11,865 bases of DNA, from contig JAAYFX010000204.1 of the NCBI GenBank assembly GCA_012728025.1, positions 1-11,865 of the forward strand. The letters run 5' to 3'. This document shows positions 7,247-11,865 of this stretch, in pieces. Made by a program: the position numbers and the translations under genes. This stretch comes from Clostridiales bacterium. GTDB lineage: Bacteria > Bacillota > Clostridia > Oscillospirales > Oscillospiraceae. The notes under the pieces are model-generated. The model saw nothing but the letters and a program-made list of their open reading frames with translations. It searched no databases and had not been told where the DNA came from. The first letter of the stretch is position 1. Each line of letters opens with the position of its first letter.

Positions 7247-8227
7247 CGATAGAAGGCTAAAGGGCACAAGCTCATGGATAGGCCCTGCCGTCCGCTCAAG
7301 GTTTTTAAGAAGAATTTCTGTTCCCCCCTTGGCCAAACGGCGGCTGTCCTGCAAAATGGTGGTTAGCCTTGGGACGGAAAAGCGGGCGCTGGCAATGCCA
7401 TCATAGCCCACAATGGAAATATCCTCTGGCACTCGCAGTCCTCTATCACAAAGGGCACGGATTGCGCCGATAGCCATAACATCACTCATGGCAAAGATGG
7501 CTGTTAGCCTTGGGTTTCGCTCTATAAGCCGCCCTGTGGCGGCATAGGCATCTGCCATGGAAAAGCGGCATGGCTCGCATTGCCCTTCAGGGTCAAAGGG
7601 CAGACCGTGGCGGGAAAAACTGTCCTGACAGCCCAAAAAGCGCCGGTAGCTTATTTGGGAATTGGAGCTGTTTCCCCCAAGTACGCCTATGTGCCTGTGC
7701 CCCTTTTCGATTAAATGGTCAAGGGCATGGGCGGCAGCAGCCCTATCATCCGTTGTAAGGCTTGAGAGATTTTTAAAATTCAGCCCCTTGGCGCTGTTTG
7801 TCAAAAGCACACAGGGTACGGAAATTTCGGAAAAGCCCTTTTCAAAAAAACCCAAATCCCCACCGAGGAACAAGACCCCCTGAGGTCTGCGCTCTTTGCA
7901 AAGTCGGGCGGCATAGGAGACTTCGTTTGCATCCTCATCCAGATAATATACGGCGGATTCCCGACGGTCCTCCCGCAAAAGAGCCTGAATTTGCTCCAAA
8001 ATGTCGGCAAAAAGCATATTTTGCGTACCCTTTACAAGGATGGAAATATTGGATTTTGTCTGCTGCTTTAGGTGCTTGGCATTGGTGTTCGGGCGATAGT
8101 TTTGCTCTGCCACCACCGCCATCACCTTTTCCCGTGCCTTCTCGCTGACATCGGGGTGAGAGTTTAGTACTCGTGATACGGTTCCAACACCATAGCCGGA
8201 AAGCCGAGCAATATCCTTGATGGTCAT
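7211..8227 (-). CDS. LacI/GalR-family transcriptional regulator, probable maltodextrin operon repressor
   Basis: This 338-residue regulator has an N-terminal helix-turn-helix (residues 2-47; TIKDIARLSGYGVGTVSRVLN). The recognition helix is at 14-21 and the hinge helix near 48-57, with L53 at the position that normally wedges into the central CG step. A periplasmic-binding-protein-like effector domain follows (about 60-335), with the family motifs HLIEKGHRHIGVLGG (171-185), AIFAMSDVMAIGAIRAL (243-259) and ISIVGYDG (270-277). The specificity pair equivalent to LacI Y17-Q18 is V14-G15. The ATG at 8227 has AAAGGAG 7 nt upstream. It sits 39 nt after malG and 49 nt before malQ, inside the operon, so it would be autoregulated. 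The perfect palindrome at 11469-11490 is its likely operator. The ligand, probably maltose or a maltodextrin, is inferred from the neighbours; this could equally be called a MalR. Confidence 0.93.
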   Translation of the reverse strand: MTIKDIARLSGYGVGTVSRVLNSHPDVSEKAREKVMAVVAEQNYRPNTNAKHLKQQTKSNISILVKGTQNMLFADILEQIQALLREDRRESAVYYLDEDANEVSYAARLCKERRPQGVLFLGGDLGFFEKGFSEISVPCVLLTNSAKGLNFKNLSSLTTDDRAAAAHALDHLIEKGHRHIGVLGGNSSNSQISYRRFLGCQDSFSRHGLPFDPEGQCEPCRFSMADAYAATGRLIERNPRLTAIFAMSDVMAIGAIRALCDRGLRVPEDISIVGYDGIASARFSVPRLTTILQDSRRLAKGGTEILLKNLERTAGPIHELVPFSLLSGESVAAPHTAL

Positions 8228-8266
8228 TTTAGGCTCCTTTTACAATTGGGGTAAAGTGCTTTGAAA

Positions 8267-9106
8267 TTAGCCCTTAACGGCACCAGCGGCAACACCTTTT
8301 ATAATATGCTTTTGCAGGGAGAGATAAAAGACGATTACGGGAATAACCGCCATGATTAAGGCCGCCATAATAGCACCCATATCCACTCTGCCATAGCTGC
8401 CTTTCATATACTGGATGACTATGGAAATGGTTTTGTATTTATTAGTGTCTAAGGTGAGATAGGGCAGGAGAAAGTCATTCCAAATCCACATGGTTTCAAG
8501 GATGCCCACAGAGATATAAGTGGGCTTCATAATGGGCAGCACCACAGAGAAGAACATACGAAGGGGGGAACAGCCGTCAATTAAGGCAGCCTCCTCAATT
8601 TCAACGGGGATGGATTTTACAAAGCCGCAAAACATAAACACAGCAAGCCCCGCACCAAAACCAAGATAGATAATTATAAGCCCCCAAGGGGTACCCAGCC
8701 CCAGACGGTCTGTTACAAGGGAGAGGGTGAACATAACCATCTGGAAGGGGACAACCATGGAAAACACACAAAGAAGATAGGCGGTTTTTGTAAAGCCGCT
8801 GCGAACCCTTGTGATATACCAAGCGAACATGGAGGTGCAAAGCAAAATCACCGCCACAGAGCCAACCGTTATAAAAAGCGTCCAGCCCACAGCTTTGAGA
8901 AAGTCATAGTGACTGATGGAGTTTGCATAGTTTTCAAGGCCAACGAAGGTTTCCTCTCGTGGAAGCTTAAAAGGCTCTATGTTTATGAAGGTTTTTTTCT
9001 TAAAAGAGTTAAACAAAACAACGACTATTGGAACAACGTAGACAAGGCTTAAAAAAGTGAAAAAGCCTGTGCCGAGGCCGGATTTAATTTTCTTTTTCCT
9101 GCTCAT
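8267..9106 (-). CDS. Sugar ABC transporter permease, MalG type
   Basis: This 279-residue inner-membrane permease of the carbohydrate ABC importer family (CUT1) carries a basic N-terminus (MSRKKKIKSG) and six hydrophobic segments: about 13-34, 74-96, 107-131, 140-162, 197-217 and 244-263. The EAA loop that contacts the ATPase is at 171-192 (EEAALIDGCSPLRMFFSVVLP). The C-terminus ends KGVAAGAVKG, typical of MalG-type subunits. The ATG at 9106 overlaps the stop of the upstream permease gene by 4 nt (ATGA), with AAGGAGGT just upstream, so translation is coupled. It pairs with the 9103-9945 product. Substrate assignment as malto-oligosaccharide rests on malQ and glgP in the same operon. Confidence 0.95.
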   Translation of the reverse strand: MSRKKKIKSGLGTGFFTFLSLVYVVPIVVVLFNSFKKKTFINIEPFKLPREETFVGLENYANSISHYDFLKAVGWTLFITVGSVAVILLCTSMFAWYITRVRSGFTKTAYLLCVFSMVVPFQMVMFTLSLVTDRLGLGTPWGLIIIYLGFGAGLAVFMFCGFVKSIPVEIEEAALIDGCSPLRMFFSVVLPIMKPTYISVGILETMWIWNDFLLPYLTLDTNKYKTISIVIQYMKGSYGRVDMGAIMAALIMAVIPVIVFYLSLQKHIIKGVAAGAVKG

Positions 9107-9945
9107 TGCTGGACCTCCTTGGAGCGGGTGACCCGCAATTGTATAAGCCCTATGCCTACCACCAGCACAAAAAACAAGACGGCCTTTGCCTGACCCACAC
9201 CCTCCCAGCCCACACGGCCGTAGAAGGTGTTATAGATGTTCAAAGCCAGAAGTTCGGACATTTGGGCAGGCTCGCCTGCTGTTAAAGAAAGGTTCTGGTC
9301 AAAGAGCTTAAAAGAGTTTACAACAGTGAGGAAGGTGCAAATGGTTATGGCGGGCATCATCATGGGAATTGTGACATTACGGAGCTTTTTCCAGCCGGTG
9401 GCCCCGTCTATGGCGGCGGCTTCGTTTAGCTCATCGGGGATGGCTTGCAGACCTGCAATATAAATAATCATCATATAGCCAATCTGCTGCCATGAAACCA
9501 TAATTACAAGACCCCAAAAGCCATACTTTTCGCTTAAGGCCAAGGCCGCTCCAGAACGGGCAAGAATACCGTTGAAAATAAGCTGCCAGATATAGCCCAA
9601 GACAATGCCGCCGATAAGGTTCGGCATGAAAAACACTGTGCGGAAAATATTCGTTCCCCGCATTTTTTGGGTCAAAGCCATGGCAATGGCAAAGGCCAAG
9701 GTGTTAATCACGAGGAAGGAAACAAGGGCAAATAGGGCAGTGTACCAAAAAGCGTGGAGAAAAATTGGGTCGAAAACCGCTTTTTGAAAGTTTGAAAAGC
9801 CCACAAAGACAGCGTCCTTCACCGTTGTGAACTTACAAAGGGAAAGCCAAAGCCCCATGAGGAAGGGGACGATAAAGCCTACGATAAAGGCGGCAAAGGT
9901 GGGGATTACAAAGAAAGGGGCATAGCGCTTAATCACTTTTTCCAA
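9103..9945 (-). CDS. Sugar ABC transporter permease, MalF type
   Basis: This 280-residue membrane protein is the first permease of the CUT1-type importer. Hydrophobic segments lie at about 10-34, 67-92, 103-125, 143-167, 196-215 and 254-270. The EAA loop is at 174-194 (NEAAAIDGATGWKKLRNVTIP). It lacks the long periplasmic insert of E. coli MalF, as is usual for Gram-positive homologues. The start is TTG at 9945, with GGAGG 7 nt upstream; MEKVIKRYAPFF fits the family N-terminus. The binding-protein gene lies 155 nt upstream across two RNA stem-loops, and the MalG-type gene overlaps by 4 nt downstream. No ATP-binding subunit gene is in the window. Confidence 0.95.
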   Translation of the reverse strand: MEKVIKRYAPFFVIPTFAAFIVGFIVPFLMGLWLSLCKFTTVKDAVFVGFSNFQKAVFDPIFLHAFWYTALFALVSFLVINTLAFAIAMALTQKMRGTNIFRTVFFMPNLIGGIVLGYIWQLIFNGILARSGAALALSEKYGFWGLVIMVSWQQIGYMMIIYIAGLQAIPDELNEAAAIDGATGWKKLRNVTIPMMMPAITICTFLTVVNSFKLFDQNLSLTAGEPAQMSELLALNIYNTFYGRVGWEGVGQAKAVLFFVLVVGIGLIQLRVTRSKEVQQ

Positions 9946-9980
9946 AGTAGCACCTCCAGTTTAGCCTCTCGGATAGCGCC

Positions 9981-10018
9981 GCCCTCAAAAATCCGCTTTA
10001 TAGCGAAGAAATGAGGGC
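9981..10018 (-). repeat. RNA stem-loop just upstream of the MalF-type gene
   Basis: On the minus strand GCCCUCA (complement of 10012-10018) pairs with UGAGGGC (complement of 9981-9987) in a perfect 7-bp outer stem. Inside, after a symmetric 4x4 internal loop, UUCGCU pairs with AGCGGA around an AUAA loop. There is no U-tract after it. It ends about 35 nt before the TTG start of the permease gene, so it may act on mRNA stability or permease translation. Confidence 0.5.
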
Positions 10019-10037
10019 ACTTGAATCGAGAGCATAA

Positions 10038-10066
10038 ACAGCGGACGGGCAAGGCCCGCCCGCTGT
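10038..10066 (-). repeat. Strong GC-rich stem-loop after the binding-protein gene
   Basis: A 13-bp stem with a 3-nt loop (10038-10050 with 10054-10066) has one mismatch in DNA that becomes a G-U pair in the minus-strand RNA, so the RNA stem is unbroken. It lies about 35 nt after the stop of the binding-protein gene. Only a weak U-rich stretch (UUUAU) follows. This fits a 3' protective hairpin or partial terminator that gives more binding protein than permease, as is known for malE-malF type gene pairs. The function is inferred. Confidence 0.65.
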
Positions 10067-10100
10067 ATCGGCAGTTTTTATTTTAGGGTGTGTCAACGCC

Positions 10101-11435
10101 CTAGCTGTTGGCAGCTTCGTATTCGCTGGCCCAGCCGTCTACAAAGGCTGTTACAACCTTTGCCCAGTTGTCATCACTTTGGTCTGCGGCATAGCCGGTT
10201 AAAGCAGAGCCGACACCGTTTTTCCACTGCTCGGAGGGCATGGTGGGGAAGTTCCAAGAAACAGGGGTGTAGCCCTTTGCCACATAGTCATTTGCAATGT
10301 TTACAAGGGGATTTGTGGATTCAAGGTTTGCCTTAAAGGGGATTACAAAGCCCATGGTTTCACACATGGCCTTCACTCCGGTTTCGGAGGTGACGCACCA
10401 GTAAAGGAAGTCCAAGGTTGCCTGAATGTCCTCGGGAGCGGCATCCTTGTTTACACACCAGTAGTTTTCTGTTCCTGTGCAAAGACCCTGATTTTCCTCG
10501 CCATCAGCGCCGATATAGATGGGCAGCATACCCAGCTTATCTTCGCCCAGCTCGGAAACGTCGTTAAAGGCCCAAGTGCCGTTTTGATAGAATACTGCCT
10601 GACCGGTTACAAACTCGGCCGTTGCATCGTCTCCTGTTTTGGTAGATAAAAGGCCGGAGGCAGTGGTGGAGTTGTTGATGTAAAGGTCCCAAATGGCTCT
10701 GTAATTATCCAAAAAGCTACCCTTGATTTCAGCAGTTGTGTCTATGCCGTCTGCCTTGTATTCATAATAGATGGGCAGGTTTGCAAGATGGGTCTTAAAG
10801 CGCCAGTCGGAAGAGCCGTCCATGCCGGCAGAGGCAAAGGCGGAAAAGCCCAATTCGTCGCTGCGGGCGGTGATGTCCTCTGCAATATTTTTCAAATCGT
10901 CAAAGCTCTTAATGTCATCCTCGGAGTAGCCGGCCTCTGCCAGAAGCTCCTTATTATAGATGATGCCATAGCTTTCGATAACATAGGCAATGCCTGCCAT
11001 TGTGTCGCCGTCCATAAGGGCAAACTCATCTGAGGCAAGTTCCCCCGCAAGCTTTGAGTCTTTAAGGTCATAGCAGTAGTTATTCCATGAGGCAAGACCC
11101 ACAGGGCCGTTTACCTGAAACAGGGTGGGAGCATTAGTCTTGGACATTTCGGACTTCAAGGTGGTTTCATACTGGCCGGAAGCGGCGGTTAAAACTGTTA
11201 CCTCAACACCGGTTTCGTCGGTGTAGGTTCGAGCAAGCTCCTGCCAGTCGCCGTCCTGCTCGGGCTTGAAGTTAAGGTAATAGACCTTGCCGGAAGCGGT
11301 GTCACCGGTGTCGGCAGGCGGGGCTGTGTTTTCGTTAGGCTCGTCGCCGGTGTCGGGTGTGTCGGTCTTAGTACAACCGGCAAAAAGGGTGAATACCATT
11401 AAGACTGCAAGGGTCAGGGACAATAGCTTTTTCAT
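10101..11435 (-). CDS. Sugar ABC transporter substrate-binding lipoprotein
   Basis: This 444-residue extracellular solute-binding protein has a lipoprotein signal peptide (MKKLLSLTLAVLMVFTLFAG) with C21 as the lipidated cysteine in the lipobox LFAGC. A Thr/Asp/Pro-rich linker (22-48) tethers it to the membrane. The mature domain (about 50-444) begins with GKVYYLNFKPEQDGDWQEL and has SBP-family features: the LAEAGY segment, the aromatic AVFYQNGTWAF segment and an ENYWCV segment. The many aromatic residues suit stacking against sugar rings. The ATG at 11435 has GAGGAGGT 7 nt upstream. It is the first gene of the operon, behind the promoter and palindrome. Sequence alone does not fix the ligand; malto-oligosaccharide is inferred from malQ and glgP. 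Confidence 0.95.
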   Translation of the reverse strand: MKKLLSLTLAVLMVFTLFAGCTKTDTPDTGDEPNENTAPPADTGDTASGKVYYLNFKPEQDGDWQELARTYTDETGVEVTVLTAASGQYETTLKSEMSKTNAPTLFQVNGPVGLASWNNYCYDLKDSKLAGELASDEFALMDGDTMAGIAYVIESYGIIYNKELLAEAGYSEDDIKSFDDLKNIAEDITARSDELGFSAFASAGMDGSSDWRFKTHLANLPIYYEYKADGIDTTAEIKGSFLDNYRAIWDLYINNSTTASGLLSTKTGDDATAEFVTGQAVFYQNGTWAFNDVSELGEDKLGMLPIYIGADGEENQGLCTGTENYWCVNKDAAPEDIQATLDFLYWCVTSETGVKAMCETMGFVIPFKANLESTNPLVNIANDYVAKGYTPVSWNFPTMPSEQWKNGVGSALTGYAADQSDDNWAKVVTAFVDGWASEYEAANS

Positions 11436-11468
11436 TATGTAACCTCCTCATATTTTCGTGCAAGAGTA

Positions 11469-11490
11469 GCACTGGAAACGTTTCCAGTGC
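11469..11490. promoter_or_regulatory. LacI-family operator: perfect 22-bp palindrome
   Basis: An uninterrupted 22-bp perfect palindrome is centred on a CG step; its core is CTGGAAACGTTTCCAG. This is the form of LacI/GalR-family operators. It begins about 12 nt downstream of the -10 hexamer, so a bound repressor would overlap the early transcribed region. It also resembles a catabolite-response element (TGGAAACGTTTCCA), differing from the common consensus at two symmetric positions. CcpA binding is therefore possible in addition to the operon's own regulator. Confidence 0.9.
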
Positions 11491-11501
11491 CTTTGCCTAT
11501 C

Positions 11502-11530
11502 ATTTTACACAGGCTTTCACATAATTTCAA
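11502..11530 (-). promoter_or_regulatory. Maltodextrin operon promoter
   Basis: On the minus strand TTGAAA (complement of 11525-11530) and TAAAAT (complement of 11502-11507) are separated by exactly 17 nt, close to the sigma-A consensus. The predicted start is near 11495, about 60 nt upstream of the binding-protein ATG and immediately before the palindrome. An imperfect inverted repeat GTTCT-N7-AGAAC (11549-11565) lies upstream of the -35 and could be an additional protein site. Confidence 0.8.
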
Positions 11531-11638
11531 GGCTATTTTCGTCGAACTGTTCTGTTTTGTAGAACTGCGTAAAAACTAAGGTGATTTTTGTGCATAAGTT
11601 CTTTGTAAACATTCGGATATTTGCATACAGGATAGGGA

Positions 11639-11658
11639 AAGCAGCCCGAAGGCTGCTT
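11639..11658 (-). terminator. Probable terminator of the right-edge gene
   Basis: A perfect 8-bp stem AAGCAGCC/GGCTGCTT (11639-11646 with 11651-11658) has, in the minus-strand RNA, a UUCG tetraloop closed by C-G, which is very stable. The U-tract that follows is short (UUUCCCU). A second 6-bp hairpin (CAGCTT 11674-11679 with AAGCTG 11688-11693) precedes it. Together they separate the right-edge gene from the operon promoter. Confidence 0.6.
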
Positions 11659-11717
11659 AGTTTTCTGAAAGCACAGCTTATAGGGTAAAGCTGCGGCAGA
11701 ACAAGGGTATAAACTTT

Positions 11718-11865
11718 TTAGGGTTCTTCTGTCACAGGAAGGGAGGGAGCTTTGCGTTTCTGCCTTTTGCAGTGAATTTCTCCGGCTATTAAAATTATAA
11801 GAGGGATAAGCGCCTGAAAAGGGAAGGCATAATAAAAGTAGTAATTGATAAAACCGAACATATCC
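11718..11865 (-). CDS. C-terminal fragment of a membrane protein (possible GerAB-type germination permease)
   Basis: The last 48 codons of a leftward gene end in TAA (complement of 11718-11720). The peptide has an aromatic stretch (MFGFINYYFYYAFPFQ), a hydrophobic segment ALIPLIILIAG and a basic tail HCKRQKRK ending PVTEEP. This is a final membrane helix with a positively charged cytoplasmic end. The layout resembles the C-terminus of GerAB-type endospore germination permeases, but too little is visible to be sure. A candidate terminator lies about 60 nt downstream. The other frames here give less protein-like peptides. It is truncated by the window edge. Confidence 0.5.
   Translation of the reverse strand, partial: DMFGFINYYFYYAFPFQALIPLIILIAGEIHCKRQKRKAPSLPVTEEP

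Noticed and set aside
10080..10096. TTGACA on the minus strand just after the binding-protein gene, as a possible internal promoter
   Set aside because: There is no -10 hexamer at 16-18 nt; the TAAAAT nearby is only 5 nt away.

Overview
The window looks like part of a low-to-mid GC, Gram-positive, anaerobic Clostridia-type (Bacillota) chromosome. The signs are strong AGGAGG-type ribosome sites, TTG as well as ATG starts, a lipoprotein-type sugar-binding protein, a sugar ABC transporter with no ATPase gene of its own, and a CPCC-type cysteine-rich protein. A partial protein at the right edge has a tail that could fit a spore-germination permease. I cannot name the species.

Left part (1-3250). 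A truncated exported-protein gene runs off the left edge (minus strand). Divergent from it is a small zinc-ribbon-like CPCC protein (259-630, plus strand), with an extended -10 promoter and a terminator-like hairpin in its leader. A bidirectional terminator (about 654-690) separates it from a convergent signalling gene (749-2974, minus strand). That gene encodes a receiver-GGDEF-EAL-receiver protein: the cyclase domain is degenerate (GGDIF), while the EAL phosphodiesterase domain keeps its catalytic residues. Its roughly 140-nt leader contains several possible hairpins.

Right part (3278-11530). A single leftward operon for uptake and breakdown of malto-oligosaccharides covers most of the window. 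In transcription order it holds a substrate-binding lipoprotein (11435-10101), a MalF-type permease (9945-9103), a MalG-type permease (9106-8267), a LacI-family repressor (8227-7211), 4-alpha-glucanotransferase malQ (7161-5641) and alpha-glucan phosphorylase glgP (5651-3390). It ends at a strong intrinsic terminator (3278-3312). Transcription should start from a near-consensus promoter (TTGAAA, 17 bp, TAAAAT; 11502-11530). A perfect 22-bp LacI-family palindrome (11469-11490) lies just downstream of the predicted start. The simplest model is that the operon's own LacI-type protein binds this palindrome and is released by a maltodextrin-derived ligand. The transporter imports linear glucans, MalQ reshuffles chain lengths, and GlgP releases glucose-1-phosphate. 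The transporter ATPase must come from elsewhere, as with the shared MsmX-type ATPases of Firmicutes.

Between the binding-protein gene and the first permease gene are two strong RNA stem-loops (9981-10018 and 10038-10066), probably for differential expression. To the right of the operon promoter is a small hairpin terminator and then the 3' end of another leftward gene encoding a membrane protein.

I saw no RNA genes, CRISPR arrays, insertion sequences or prophage genes. The window is mostly a standard catabolic operon plus one c-di-GMP signalling gene. The less explained parts are the non-coding leaders and intergenic hairpins and the altered receiver domains.
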